The notes: generated by a model from the letters alone, not told the origin. Positions 26,454 through 35,707 are shown, counted from the stretch's first letter. The stretch is DNA of 64,000 nt from Flavobacterium notoginsengisoli (GCF_014207905.1 NZ_JACHLB010000001.1:62001-126000), one strand, 5' to 3'. Numbers and translations are program-made.

Positions 26454-27203
26454 ATGAAAGTGAAAACAATTTTGGTGTCACAGCCTGAACCTAAAGTGGA
26501 GAATTCTCCTTACTTTGAGCTCCAACACAAACACAAAATAAAAATTGATTTCAGACCATTTATTCATGTGGAAGGGGTTAGCGCAAAAGAGATTCGATTA
26601 CAAAAAATCGATCTTAATCATTACACTGCGATCATTTTAACAAGTCGAAATGCTGTAGATCATTTTTTTAGAGTTGCTGATGAAATGCGTTACAAAGTTC
26701 CAGAAGGATTGAAGTATTTTTGTCAATCTGAGGCTGTTGCGTTTTACCTTCAAAAGTATGTTGTGTACAGAAAACGTAAAATTTACGTTGGGGCAAAAGA
26801 TTTTGCAGATTTATCTCCGCTAATTAAGAAGTACAAAGACGAAAAGTTTTTGCTTCCAGCATCTGACCAATTAAATGCAGATGCTCCTGTAACATTAAAC
26901 AGTCTAAAAGTTGACTGGGCGCAAGCTATTTTTTACAGAACTGTAATGAGTGATTTATCTGATTTAGCAGACGTTTATTATGACGTTTTAGCTTTCTTCA
27001 GCCCAACAGGAATTAAATCATTGTTTAAGAATTTCCCAGATTTTAAACAAAACAACACGCGAATTGCCGTATTCGGAAGCACAACGCAAAAAGAAGCTTT
27101 AGACCATGGTTTAAGAATTGATATTCTTGCTCCAACTCCTGAAACTCCTTCTATGACAATGGCTTTAGAAAAATACGTTGCAGAAGCAAACAAAGGAAAA
27201 TAA
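26454..27203 (+). CDS. hemD: Uroporphyrinogen-III synthase
   Basis: It is predicted to cyclise hydroxymethylbilane to uroporphyrinogen III in haem synthesis. Counting from ATG 26454 the protein has 249 residues in the two-lobed HemD pattern: ILTSRNAVDHFF in the first lobe, and FFSPTGIKSL and VFGSTTQKEA with APTPETPSMTMAL in the second. I prefer ATG 26454 over the upstream extension, which overlaps the DUF4271 gene and lacks family similarity. Sequence is weakly conserved in this family, but the motifs and gene neighbour agree. Confidence 0.85.
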   Translation: MKVKTILVSQPEPKVENSPYFELQHKHKIKIDFRPFIHVEGVSAKEIRLQKIDLNHYTAIILTSRNAVDHFFRVADEMRYKVPEGLKYFCQSEAVAFYLQKYVVYRKRKIYVGAKDFADLSPLIKKYKDEKFLLPASDQLNADAPVTLNSLKVDWAQAIFYRTVMSDLSDLADVYYDVLAFFSPTGIKSLFKNFPDFKQNNTRIAVFGSTTQKEALDHGLRIDILAPTPETPSMTMALEKYVAEANKGK

Positions 27204-27219
27204 ACCTGACCAGTAAAAA

Positions 27220-27330
27220 TATTTAAATTCCAAATTCCAACTTAATCAATTGGGATTTGGAATTTTTCTTTTTAAATCAATTACTGATTTTCGTTCGTTT
27301 CCCGTGGTTGAAACCATGGGCTATGTTTTT
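27220..27330. repeat. AATTCCAAAT/ATTTGGAATT inverted repeats and CCCGTGGTT palindrome
   Basis: AAATTCCAAATTCCAACTTA and GGGATTTGGAATTTTTC form an inverted repeat just after hemD that may act as its terminator. At 27301-27320 CCCGTGGTT-GA-AACCATGGG is a near-perfect REP-like palindrome. Similar AATTCCAA/TTGGAATT repeats are at 32.8 and 45.2 kb. The 234-bp gap before the Lrp gene holds no convincing gene. Confidence 0.6.
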
Positions 27331-27437
27331 GGAATTTGGAATTTAAAAAATTGGAATTTCTATTTCTTGAGCATTTTAACTACATTTGATTTCTATTCTA
27401 AACCCAAATCACAAGAAATAGTTTCAAATTGTAAGTT

Positions 27438-27908
27438 ATGAAAATCAACTCCCTCTTAATTGAAATTGACGGTATCGACAAAGAAATTCTTAGATATTTA
27501 ATGGATGACGCCCGAAAACCAATTCTACAGATTGCAAACAAAATCGGAATTTCTGGAGCAGCAATTCATCAGAGATTAAAAAAACTCGAGCAATCTGGCG
27601 TTATTTCTGGATCTAAGTTTACTGTAAATCCAAAAGTTTTGGGTTACAATACCATGGCTTTTGTTGGAGTATATTTAGATAAAGCTTCTCGAAACTCAGA
27701 AGCTGTAAAAGAACTTCGCAAAATTCCCGAAGTTTTAGAATGTCATTATACAACAGGAAACTGGTCGGTTTTGATTAAAATTATCTGTCGCGACAACGAA
27801 CATTTAATGTCGCTATTGAATAATAAAATCCAAGCTATTGAAGGTGTTTCTAGAACAGAAACTTTTATTTCGCTAGATCAGCAGATCGACAGACAGATTC
27901 AGTTATAA
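27438..27908 (+). CDS. Lrp/AsnC-family transcriptional regulator
   Basis: The 156-residue protein has an N-terminal winged helix-turn-helix (about residues 14-62; DKEILRYLMDDARKP, GISGAAIHQRLKKLEQSGVI) and a C-terminal RAM/AsnC ligand domain (about 70-150; GVYLDKASRN, VLECHYTTGNWSVLIKI). Such proteins bind an amino acid or similar effector and form octameric rings. It stands alone, so its target is not evident. Confidence 0.92.
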   Translation: MKINSLLIEIDGIDKEILRYLMDDARKPILQIANKIGISGAAIHQRLKKLEQSGVISGSKFTVNPKVLGYNTMAFVGVYLDKASRNSEAVKELRKIPEVLECHYTTGNWSVLIKIICRDNEHLMSLLNNKIQAIEGVSRTETFISLDQQIDRQIQL

Positions 27909-27953
27909 ATTAGAGAATGTGTCAATTTGATAATTAGATAATTTTAAAACTTT

Positions 27954-28226
27954 ATGTTTAACATTCGAACCGAAATAAAAACAATACTCTTTTTTATTTT
28001 GTATTTTATTGCAGTTTTTATTGCTGAAAAGGCAGCACCAAGCGGCGTTTGTACACCTGGGGGAGGATTTTTATTGTTTTTGCTTTCAATCCCGACAAGT
28101 ATTATTCTTTCTTTGATTCTTTTATTTAAATATTATCGATCAAAAGAAAAGCGATACCTAAATTCTATTTATATCATATCTGGAATTTGGGTAATACTTT
28201 TTCTATTTTTAAACTTCACTAATTGA
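27954..28226 (+). CDS. Small hypothetical membrane protein
   Basis: This 90-residue protein has three hydrophobic segments (about 10-26, 39-58 and 70-87), with CTPGGG after the first. I do not recognise it. The frame is AT-rich but the membrane pattern is orderly and the start is a good ATG. It follows the Lrp gene by 45 bp. Confidence 0.5.
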   Translation: MFNIRTEIKTILFFILYFIAVFIAEKAAPSGVCTPGGGFLLFLLSIPTSIILSLILLFKYYRSKEKRYLNSIYIISGIWVILFLFLNFTN

Positions 28227-28257
28227 TTAAATAATTTAAAAAACTCGCTATTATAAA

Positions 28258-28311
28258 CTGGACTGAAGTCCAGCCCTACAATACAATTTGTTCCTTTGGA
28301 ACTATTGTAGC
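28258..28311. repeat. Composite REP-like palindromes (CTGGACT, CTACAATA)
   Basis: CTGGACT-GA-AGTCCAG (28258-28273) is a perfect palindrome. It is followed by CTACAATA ... GTTCC-TTT-GGAAC-TATTGTAG, a second larger hairpin. They lie between convergent genes. Confidence 0.65.
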
Positions 28312-28326
28312 TTGTATTATAAAAAC

Positions 28327-28360
28327 AAAACCCGACAGATTTTAAAAATCTGTCGGGTTT
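28327..28360. terminator. CCCGACAG-type hairpin terminator (repeat family copy 2)
   Basis: CCCGACAGATTTT and AAAATCTGTCGGG form a perfect stem with an A-tract before and T-tract after, between convergent genes, so it can work in both directions. It is one of four copies in the window (58, 28327, 55719 and 56473). Confidence 0.75.
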
Positions 28361-28400
28361 GCTGTAAATTATCTAATTGACTAATTTCTCAATTATCAAA

Positions 28401-29087
28401 TTAATTTCTTCTGCTTCCCGAATATATCGAGATATAGTACAACAACGTTGCTATTGAACCAATTGCCGCAACTACATAAGTTCTTGCTGCCCATTTTAAA
28501 GCGTCTTTAGCTCCAGCTTGTTCTTCTTGCGTCAACATATGTTTGTTTTCCAGCCAAGCCAAAGCACGGTTACTCGCATCATATTCTACAGGAAGCGTAA
28601 TGATAGAAAACAAAGTTGTAGCCGCAAAAATGATAATCCCAACCAATAACAATTGAGGAAAAACTTTAATCATCAGAATTCCAGCAATTAAAATCCATTG
28701 TACGTAGTTTGAAGCTACACTTACAATCGGCACTAATTTAGAACGCATTGTTAGCCATTCGTAACCAATTGCGTGCTGTACCGCGTGGCCGCATTCATGC
28801 GCTGCAACCGCCGCTGCCGCTGCATTTCTGTGACTGTAAACAGCTTCACTTAAATTTACTGTTTTATCTGAAGGATTATAATGATCGGTTAACTGACCTG
28901 GTGTCGAGATAACACGAACATCAGTAATTCCGTTGTCGGCAAGCATTTTTTCGGCGATTTCGGCACCGCTCATTCCGTTTCTTAATTGTAATTTCGAGTA
29001 TAATTCAAATTTACTCTTTAGCTGAGAACTTACCAGCCAGCTGAACAGCATTATAGCTCCAGCAATAATTAGATATCCAGACCCCAT
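28401..29087 (-). CDS. Zinc metallopeptidase, YugP type (membrane)
   Basis: The 228-residue membrane protein has an N-terminal transmembrane helix, the zinc motif HECGHAVQHA at residues 97-106, and further hydrophobic segments around residues 120-170 and at the C-terminus. It matches the YugP-like neutral zinc metallopeptidase family, whose physiological substrates are largely unknown. It has its own gene position, convergent with the 90-residue protein gene. Confidence 0.88.
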   Translation of the reverse strand: MGSGYLIIAGAIMLFSWLVSSQLKSKFELYSKLQLRNGMSGAEIAEKMLADNGITDVRVISTPGQLTDHYNPSDKTVNLSEAVYSHRNAAAAAVAAHECGHAVQHAIGYEWLTMRSKLVPIVSVASNYVQWILIAGILMIKVFPQLLLVGIIIFAATTLFSIITLPVEYDASNRALAWLENKHMLTQEEQAGAKDALKWAARTYVVAAIGSIATLLYYISIYSGSRRN

Positions 29088-29188
29088 AGTTTTTTGATTT
29101 TTAGATTGATTTAAATTTACAAAACAAACTGCAAATTATGAACCATTTTAACAAAATGTCATTTTGACATTTTATTGCCTATTTTGAC

Positions 29189-29818
29189 TTAATTCAGCAT
29201 ATTATTTTTCAAAAGAAAAGCAATTAACTCTGCCACATTTTTCATTTTATACTTCTGAAGGATGTTTCGGCGGTGTGTTTGAACGGTTAGAAAACTCAAA
29301 AACAAATCGTCGGCAATTTCTTGTGTCGATTTTCCTTGAGAAAGCAACAAAGCAATGTCACGTTCTCTTCTGCTCAAACCTGGAATACGTTCTAAATCTT
29401 CAGATAATGGCTGGCTGATTATAGTTTTTACTTCTTCACTAAAAACAATTTCTCCATCAATAGCTTTGTAAATGCAGTTTTTGAATTCATCGAAAGAAGC
29501 GTTTTTTAAAATATAGCCATTTCCTCCATTTTGAATAAACTGCATTACCAAACTTCTTTCAGACTGACTGCTCATTCCTATAATTACAATTTTCGGATGT
29601 TTTTGTTTGATTGTTTTACACAAATCGACTCCATTTATTATAGGAAGAAAAATATCCATTAAAATCAAATCAATTTTATGATCTTCTATATAATCCAAAA
29701 GTGCTATTCCAGATTCAAATTTCTCTACAATTTCTATATTCTCTAATTCCGACAATAAACCAGCTATACCCGAAATAACAATGGGATGATCGTCGACAAT
29801 TACTGTTTTATATCTCAT
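29189..29818 (-). CDS. NarL/FixJ-family response regulator
   Basis: The 209-residue protein has a receiver domain with VDDH at residues 8-11, phospho-acceptor Asp55 in LILMDIFLP, and a LuxR-type HTH at the C-terminus (LSRRERDIALLLSQGKSTQE, LTVQTHRRNILQKYKMKN). Its kinase partner lies 16 bp upstream on the same strand. The likely targets include the small lipoprotein gene at 32002, whose upstream region carries a symmetrical site, but this is inference. Confidence 0.92.
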   Translation of the reverse strand: MRYKTVIVDDHPIVISGIAGLLSELENIEIVEKFESGIALLDYIEDHKIDLILMDIFLPIINGVDLCKTIKQKHPKIVIIGMSSQSERSLVMQFIQNGGNGYILKNASFDEFKNCIYKAIDGEIVFSEEVKTIISQPLSEDLERIPGLSRRERDIALLLSQGKSTQEIADDLFLSFLTVQTHRRNILQKYKMKNVAELIAFLLKNNMLN

Positions 29819-29834
29819 ATTAATAATTTGGGGT

Positions 29835-31823
29835 TTATATTTTTAATTCTATATAAGTCGAAGTTCCTTTGTTTGGAATCGAATCGATTTCTAGTTTTCC
29901 ATTCAAAAAAGCCACGCGGTTTTTAATATTTCGCAAGCCCATTCCATCTCTTTTTTCTGCGTGTTTGATATTAAATCCAATTCCATTATCCTCAACTGTG
30001 ATATAAAAAACGTCTTTATTCTGGGAGCAGGAAATTAAGATTTGTGAGGCTTTTGCATATTTCAAAGCATTATTCAAAAGTTCCTGAATAATTCTGTAAA
30101 TCATGATTTTGAAATGCTGCGGAAAAGCAGATTTTTTAATTAAATATTGAAAATCGATAGTCGTTTCTGAAGTGGAATGGGATGCACACAAATCTTTTAA
30201 AGCATGCTCCAAGCCCAATTTCATTAAACTTTCCGGCATTAGATTCTGAGAAATATTACGAAGCTCCTTAATAGAATCATTAAGCATTCCGTTAATATTA
30301 GGGTTAATTGCGTTATTTTCACGATCGGCTAAATTCAAATGCATTTTTAAGCCTGAAAGCATACTGCCGAGACCGTCATGCAATTCTCTAGCAATTCTTT
30401 TTCTTTCGATTTCTTCTCCTTCAATTAAAGCATTAGAAATCGATAATTTCTGCTGATTTTCTAATGCAGATAACTCTTGTTTATGATTGAGCTCTTTTTG
30501 AAAACTCAATTTCTTCTGATAATTGCTGTAAATCCATAAAAACAAAACCGTTAAAAACAATAGGAAAGAAAGCACCGCAAAAAGCATCGAATTCAGACGG
30601 TTATTATTCCCTTGCAAAACTGCCTTTTCATTTTCTGATTGAAGCAAATTAATTTTTCTTTCGCTTTCTGCTTTTTTATATTTCGCCTCGAGTTCTACAA
30701 TTTCGCTTTTGAGTTTTGCATCATTAAGACTGTCATTTATTACGTTGTATTTATTTGAATAAAAATAAGCTTTCGGAAACTCTTTCGTCGCATTATACAC
30801 TTTAGACAATTCTTTGTAGTAATTCTTTTTATCTACAATAAATGGTGTTTTAGCAATTAAGTATTCTAAATTACCTTTTGCTTTATCGTAATTTTTAAGT
30901 TTAAAAAGCACTTCATATTCAGCAAACTTCAATCTGTTTACTGCAATTGCATTATTATGTTTTTCTGCAGATTTAATACCTTTTTCAAAACTTACCAATG
31001 CTTCACTATGTTTGTTCTGTTTAGCATAATAAAGTCCTTCCGAATAGAAATAAGAATCATTTAAATTCGATTCTGGATATTTTTCTAATGTAGAATATGC
31101 CTTATCTAAAATTTCTTTGGCATCATAAAAATGCTTCAATTCAACCAGATTTTCTGCATTTATAATATAGGTTTCCATCTTAGATTCTGCCAAGGTCGCA
31201 GATTTCTTAGTGGTATTTTCGATATATTTTTGTGCTTGCGCTAGATATTCTGAAGCTTTTTCGCGTTCATTATTATTCATAAAAATAATGGCGACTGCTT
31301 TATTCAAGGCACTTATCAATTCATAATCGCCACTTTTTTTAGCAATCGGAATTGCTTCGTTGACAAGCAATTTCATATAAGCGTTTTCATTATTCTTACG
31401 CTGTTGCATAATTCCGTAGTTCTGAAGAATAACAGCACGAAGTTTATATGCTTCTTTATTGCGGTATTTTTTAAGTTTAGAATTGGCTTCGAGCAAAGCT
31501 TTTTCGAAACCTTCCATATCTCCTTTTTCAAGAAAACTAGAGGCATTATAAAAAATAGAGGCATCTTTTAAAAAAGGAAATTTCTCTTTTAGCTTATTCG
31601 CCTGCTCAAGATATTCTTTGGAGCTTTTTGCATTCTGCGCCATCAAAAATAGTTTAGACAATCTAAAACTATTCAAACTTCTTACGCTATCGGATTTTGT
31701 GTTTTTTGTGATTTTAACAATACTGTCAATGTAAGCAGTATCATCATCTAATGAAAGAATTACTTGAGAATATGAAATTACTGAGAAAAACAAAAAGAAA
31801 AGTAGGGCGTGGATTTTATTCAT
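29835..31823 (-). CDS. TPR-containing sensor histidine kinase (NarX/DesK type)
   Basis: Counting from ATG 31823 the protein has 662 residues: a signal peptide (ending SYSQ), a periplasmic TPR-like helical region (about 35-380), a transmembrane helix (about 398-420), a coiled coil, a HisKA_3 domain with His482 in IARELHDGLG, and an HATPase_c domain (EDNGIGF, GMGLRNI). Such TPR kinases are common in Bacteroidota. I prefer ATG 31823 because it opens the signal peptide; the longer start adds seven residues. It pairs with the NarL-type regulator 16 bp downstream. The signal is unknown. Confidence 0.9.
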   Translation of the reverse strand: MNKIHALLFFLFFSVISYSQVILSLDDDTAYIDSIVKITKNTKSDSVRSLNSFRLSKLFLMAQNAKSSKEYLEQANKLKEKFPFLKDASIFYNASSFLEKGDMEGFEKALLEANSKLKKYRNKEAYKLRAVILQNYGIMQQRKNNENAYMKLLVNEAIPIAKKSGDYELISALNKAVAIIFMNNNEREKASEYLAQAQKYIENTTKKSATLAESKMETYIINAENLVELKHFYDAKEILDKAYSTLEKYPESNLNDSYFYSEGLYYAKQNKHSEALVSFEKGIKSAEKHNNAIAVNRLKFAEYEVLFKLKNYDKAKGNLEYLIAKTPFIVDKKNYYKELSKVYNATKEFPKAYFYSNKYNVINDSLNDAKLKSEIVELEAKYKKAESERKINLLQSENEKAVLQGNNNRLNSMLFAVLSFLLFLTVLFLWIYSNYQKKLSFQKELNHKQELSALENQQKLSISNALIEGEEIERKRIARELHDGLGSMLSGLKMHLNLADRENNAINPNINGMLNDSIKELRNISQNLMPESLMKLGLEHALKDLCASHSTSETTIDFQYLIKKSAFPQHFKIMIYRIIQELLNNALKYAKASQILISCSQNKDVFYITVEDNGIGFNIKHAEKRDGMGLRNIKNRVAFLNGKLEIDSIPNKGTSTYIELKI

Positions 31824-31887
31824 AATTGTAGGGCAATTACTCAAAGTTATTAAAGCTTAATGACTTTCGAAACAAAAACACGCTCTT

Positions 31888-31928
31888 TTACCTGAAATCA
31901 GGTAATAAAAAATACATTTTATCAGGTA
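31888..31928 (+). promoter_or_regulatory. Symmetrical operator-like site and half-site between the kinase and lipoprotein genes
   Basis: TTACCTGA-AA-TCAGGTAA is a perfect 18-bp palindrome (31888-31905). A half-site ATCAGGTA lies at 31921-31928, 24 bp on. It sits just upstream of the probable -33 region of the lipoprotein gene, the place for an activator such as the adjacent NarL-type regulator. Binding is inferred. Confidence 0.5.
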
Positions 31929-31959
31929 TTGCTACCCGTATTATTAGCTTCTAACTTTG
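31929..31959 (+). promoter_or_regulatory. -33 and -7 elements of the small lipoprotein gene
   Basis: TAACTTTG (31952-31959) matches TAnnTTTG, with TTG at 31929-31931 at 20 bp spacing. The palindrome at 31888 lies immediately upstream. Confidence 0.5.
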
Positions 31960-32001
31960 TTTAAATCAGATTTTGAATATAAATAATTAAAGAATTTACA
32001 C

Positions 32002-32400
32002 ATGAAAACACATTTAAAACAAATAATGTTAGCATTAACTCTTGTATTTACATTTGCTTCTTGCAGCAGTGATGATGACGATAAAGGCGGAAATAACTCA
32101 AGAGCTGTTAAATATGAAGTAACAGGAAACTTTTCTGGACAGATGGATGCTGTTTATATGGAGTCTGGAGATGCTGGACAAAGTGTAGATATTACCAAAT
32201 TACCTTGGACTAAAGAATTTACTGCTGCGGCAGGTACTACTGGTGCAGCAGTTCAAGTTTCTGGTCATGGAGGTGTTGTTGATCAAACTTTAACTGTAAA
32301 AATTTACATTGGAGGAAAAGTAGAAAAGGAAACAACTGCTATAGCGAAAAGTGACGGAACAATCGTTGCAATTCCTGGAACTTACATCTTTCCTCTATAA
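32002..32400 (+). CDS. Small surface lipoprotein, hypothetical
   Basis: The 132-residue protein has a lipoprotein signal peptide ending FASC (Cys21), followed by SSDDDD, an acidic export-like signal, then a mature domain of about 95 residues in beta-rich style (KYEVTGNFSGQMDAVYMES, QTLTVKIYIGGKVEKET). I do not recognise the family. It is divergent from the TPR kinase and has its own promoter with a palindromic operator-like site, and ends with a strong terminator. It may be part of the response controlled by that kinase. Confidence 0.8.
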   Translation: MKTHLKQIMLALTLVFTFASCSSDDDDKGGNNSRAVKYEVTGNFSGQMDAVYMESGDAGQSVDITKLPWTKEFTAAAGTTGAAVQVSGHGGVVDQTLTVKIYIGGKVEKETTAIAKSDGTIVAIPGTYIFPL

Positions 32401-32442
32401 TATTAAAAATTAGGATTTAATTTTTTTGTTTTTGGTAAAAGA

Positions 32443-32475
32443 AAGCTTCGTAATTTTTACGAAGCTTCTTTTTTT
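32443..32475 (+). terminator. Terminator after the small lipoprotein
   Basis: AAGCTTCGTAA and TTACGAAGCTT form a perfect 11-bp stem with a three-base loop, followed closely by a T run. Confidence 0.92.
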
Positions 32476-32610
32476 ATATTTATTCGAATTTTATTTTGAG
32501 TTTTATAAAAATATATGTTTTGTTTTTTTACTACAAAGAAGACAAGGTTATTTACTCGCAAAGACGCTAAGTCGCTAAGTCTTATTCTCGAAATAACAAA
32601 CCACACTTAT

Positions 32611-32714
32611 TGTCAGTCTGAGCGAAGTCGAAGACCATGTGAGAAGCACCACAATCAAAATCGCCAATCTTTACAGAGTTACTTGCGCGGTCTTCGACTT
32701 CGCTCAGACTGACA
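32611..32714. repeat. Long inverted repeat of the CTTCGACTTCGCTCAG family
   Basis: The arms at 32611-32636 (TGTCAGTCTGAGCGAAGTCG and AAGACC) and 32689-32714 are perfect reverse complements over 26 bp, around a 52-bp loop. A third single copy is at 37591-37615. Confidence 0.85.
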
Positions 32715-32842
32715 AACTATGCGTTTTTCGAAATAAAAATTCGTGTAATTCGTTTAATTCGTGGCAGAAAAAAACAAAAAAAATCCCAAACCCCAATCGT
32801 AAAATTGGAATTTGGAATTTTAATTATTGGAAATTAATTTGG

Positions 32843-35707
32843 TTAACCAACCAAATTGATAATTTTCCCAGGAACAATAATCACTTTATTCGGCGTTCTT
32901 CCGTCTAATTGTTTTTGAGTTCTTTCGTCTTTCATTACGATTTCTTCGATTTGTTCTTTTGTTAAATCTAAAGGCAATTCGATTGTAAAACGCATTTTTC
33001 CGTTGAAAGAAACTGGGTATTCTTTATTAGTTTCAACTAAATGTTTTTCTTCAAAAATTGGAAAAGCCACTTCTGAAATTGAAGTTGTATGTCCTAACTG
33101 AGACCATAATTCTTCTGCGATATGTGGTGCATAAGGCGAAACCAAAATTGCTAACGGTTCTAAAATCGCTCTTGAATGACAGTTTTGAGACGACAATTCA
33201 TTCACACAAATCATAAACTGAGAAACGGAAGTGTTGAAAGAGAAATTCTCGATATCTTCCGCTACTTTTTTGATTGTTTTGTGCAACGATTTTAAATTGT
33301 CTTTTGTTGGTTCGTCGTTGTTTACAATTAAACCATTATCATCAAAATACAATCTCCATAATTTTTTCAAGAAACCAAATACTCCAGAAATTCCGGCAGT
33401 ATTCCAAGGTTTTGCTTGCTCTAATGGACCTAAGAACATTTCGTATAAACGCAATGTATCTGCACCATATTCTGCACAGATATCATCTGGAGTTACTACA
33501 TTGTAATATGATTTAGACATTTTTTCTACTTCGCGTCCTACAATGTATTTTCCATTTTCATCAAAAACAAATTCAGCTGTATTGAAGTCTTCTCTCCAAG
33601 CTTTAAACTTCTCGATATTTAGTTCATCAGAAGAATTAACAAAATTTACATCAACACGAATTGGCTGCAAATTCTGACCTTCTATTTTATTTTTAGAAAC
33701 AAAAGTATTTGTTCCTTCTAATCTGTAAACATAAGCCGTAGTTCCCAAAATCATTCCCTGATTAATCAGTTTTTTGAATGGTTCTTCAGTTGGAGCCAAA
33801 CCTTTATCTTTTAAGAATTTGTTCCAGAAACGAGAATATAACAAGTGACCCGTTGCGTGCTCGCTTCCTCCAATGTATAAATCTACATTTTCCCAGTAAG
33901 CCAAAGCCTCTTTGCTTGCAAATTCATTTTCATTGTGTGCGTCCATGTAACGCATCCAATACCATGAACTTCCCGCCCAACCTGGCATTGTATTTAATTC
34001 AAGAGGGAAAATTGAAACATTATCAACTAAATCAGTTGCTACAACTTTATTTTGTTTTGTATCCCAAGCCCAAACTCCTGCATTTCCTAATGGCGGTAAA
34101 CCGTCTTCAGTAGGTAAATATTTCTCTACTTCTGGCAAAATAATTGGCAAATGTTGCGATTCGATCATTTTTGGCAATCCATTCACATAATAAACTGGGA
34201 ATGGCTCACCCCAATAACGCTGACGAGAGAAAACAGCATCACGCAAACGGTAATTTGTTTTACCTTTTCCTTGTCCGATTTCTTCTAATTTTTCAATCGC
34301 TTTTTGAGTTCCTTTTTTATAATCTAATCCGTTTAAGAAATCAGAATTGGCGATTTCAACGTTATCTTTTGATCCGTAAGCTGCTTCAGAAATATCAACA
34401 TTTGCGAAGATATTTTTAATCTCTCGCATTCCAGTCTGACCTTTAAAGAAATTGGCAAAAGCATAATCTCTTTCGTCTCCACAAGGAACTGCCATTACAG
34501 CACCAGTTCCGTAACCTGCTAAAACGTAATCACCAATCCAAACTGGAATTGGCTCTTTTGTAAAGGGATGTTCTGCATAAGCTCCAGTAAATGCACCAGA
34601 AATAGTTTTTACATCGGCCATACGCTCGCGTTCTGAACGTTTTGCTGTTTTTTCGATATAAGCTTCAACTTCTGCTTTTTGTTCTGGAGTTGTAATTTTA
34701 GCTACCAAATCATGTTCTGGCGCTAAAGTCATAAAAGTCACTCCAAAAATAGTATCAGGACGAGTCGTGAAAACTTCGATTACTTCATTATGATCTTTCA
34801 CATTAAAAGTTACCAAAGCTCCTACTGATTTCCCAATCCAGTTTCTTTGTGATTCTTTGATAGACTCGCTCCAGTCGATATCATTTAAACCTTGAAGTAA
34901 GCGCTCGGCATAAGCAGAAATTCGCATACTCCATTGTGTCATTTTTTTTCTTATAACAGGAAAACCTCCACGCTCTGAAACTCCGTTTACAATTTCATCA
35001 TTTGCCAACACAGTTCCTAAGCCTGGACACCAGTTTACTTCCGTTTCTGCCAAATACGTCAATCTGTATTGCAAAAGGATTTTTTCTTGTTCATCTTTAG
35101 AAAACGCGTTCCATTCGCTTGACGAAAAAACAGGAATATTATCATCAGAAACTGCATTTACATTTGCATTTCCTTCTTTTTCAAAAATCGCAGTTAAAGT
35201 CGAAATATCTTCTGCTTTGTCTGTCGTTTTATTGTACCAAGAATTGAACAACTGGATAAAAATCCACTGTGTATGTTTGTAATAATCTGGATTTGATGTA
35301 CGTACTTCACGCGCCCAGTCAAAAGAGAAACCAATTTTATCTAATTGTTTTCTGTATCCTGCAATTTGTTTTCCTTCTTTGTCTACTCCACCGTCGATAT
35401 TAACACGTGTTGTATCTTCTGGACGCTGCCCAGTCTGAATTGCATATTGTTCTGCAGGCAATCCGAAACTATCGTAACCCATTGGATGCAAAACATTGAA
35501 ACCTTGATGTCTTTTGAAACGAGAATACACATCTGAAGCAATATAACCCAGTGGATGCCCTACGTGTAATCCTGCTCCTGACGGATAAGGAAACATGTCG
35601 AGAACATAATGTTTCGGTTTTTCGGAGTTATTTTTTGCTGCAAAAGTTTGATTTTCTGCCCAATATTTTTGCCATTTGGCGTCAATTTCGTTTGGATTGT
35701 ACTTCAT
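32843..35707 (-). CDS. leuS: Leucyl-tRNA synthetase
   Basis: It charges tRNA-Leu. The 954-residue class I synthetase has DMFPYPSGAGLHVGHPLGY at residues 37-55 containing the HIGH motif (HVGH 48-51), a CP1 editing domain with TTRPDTIFGVTFM, and the KMSKS motif in VEKMSKSYYNVV. The length fits the LeuRS of this phylum, which carries a somewhat longer insertion than E. coli. It is preceded by TAAATTTGC, a -7 element, at 35770-35778. Confidence 0.97.
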   Translation of the reverse strand: MKYNPNEIDAKWQKYWAENQTFAAKNNSEKPKHYVLDMFPYPSGAGLHVGHPLGYIASDVYSRFKRHQGFNVLHPMGYDSFGLPAEQYAIQTGQRPEDTTRVNIDGGVDKEGKQIAGYRKQLDKIGFSFDWAREVRTSNPDYYKHTQWIFIQLFNSWYNKTTDKAEDISTLTAIFEKEGNANVNAVSDDNIPVFSSSEWNAFSKDEQEKILLQYRLTYLAETEVNWCPGLGTVLANDEIVNGVSERGGFPVIRKKMTQWSMRISAYAERLLQGLNDIDWSESIKESQRNWIGKSVGALVTFNVKDHNEVIEVFTTRPDTIFGVTFMTLAPEHDLVAKITTPEQKAEVEAYIEKTAKRSERERMADVKTISGAFTGAYAEHPFTKEPIPVWIGDYVLAGYGTGAVMAVPCGDERDYAFANFFKGQTGMREIKNIFANVDISEAAYGSKDNVEIANSDFLNGLDYKKGTQKAIEKLEEIGQGKGKTNYRLRDAVFSRQRYWGEPFPVYYVNGLPKMIESQHLPIILPEVEKYLPTEDGLPPLGNAGVWAWDTKQNKVVATDLVDNVSIFPLELNTMPGWAGSSWYWMRYMDAHNENEFASKEALAYWENVDLYIGGSEHATGHLLYSRFWNKFLKDKGLAPTEEPFKKLINQGMILGTTAYVYRLEGTNTFVSKNKIEGQNLQPIRVDVNFVNSSDELNIEKFKAWREDFNTAEFVFDENGKYIVGREVEKMSKSYYNVVTPDDICAEYGADTLRLYEMFLGPLEQAKPWNTAGISGVFGFLKKLWRLYFDDNGLIVNNDEPTKDNLKSLHKTIKKVAEDIENFSFNTSVSQFMICVNELSSQNCHSRAILEPLAILVSPYAPHIAEELWSQLGHTTSISEVAFPIFEEKHLVETNKEYPVSFNGKMRFTIELPLDLTKEQIEEIVMKDERTQKQLDGRTPNKVIIVPGKIINLVG

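Larger units (their letters stand above)
32401..32842. other. Intergenic region: terminator and long inverted repeat
   Basis: No gene is supported in this 442-bp gap. It holds the terminator at 32443-32475, an octanucleotide-like stretch GACGCTAAGTCGCTAAGTC (about 32562-32580), the 26-bp perfect inverted repeat 32611-32714, and AATTCCAAAT-type repeats before leuS. Two short open frames in it consist of repeat sequence. Confidence 0.7.

Noticed and set aside
27250..27441. 63-codon frame between hemD and the Lrp gene
   Set aside because: It is made of AATTCCAAAT repeats and the CCCGTGGTT palindrome, and has no homologous features.
32515..32908. Two frames (65 and 89 codons) downstream of the lipoprotein at 32002
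   Set aside because: They run through the 26-bp inverted repeat and into the leuS 3' end; they are repeat-derived.
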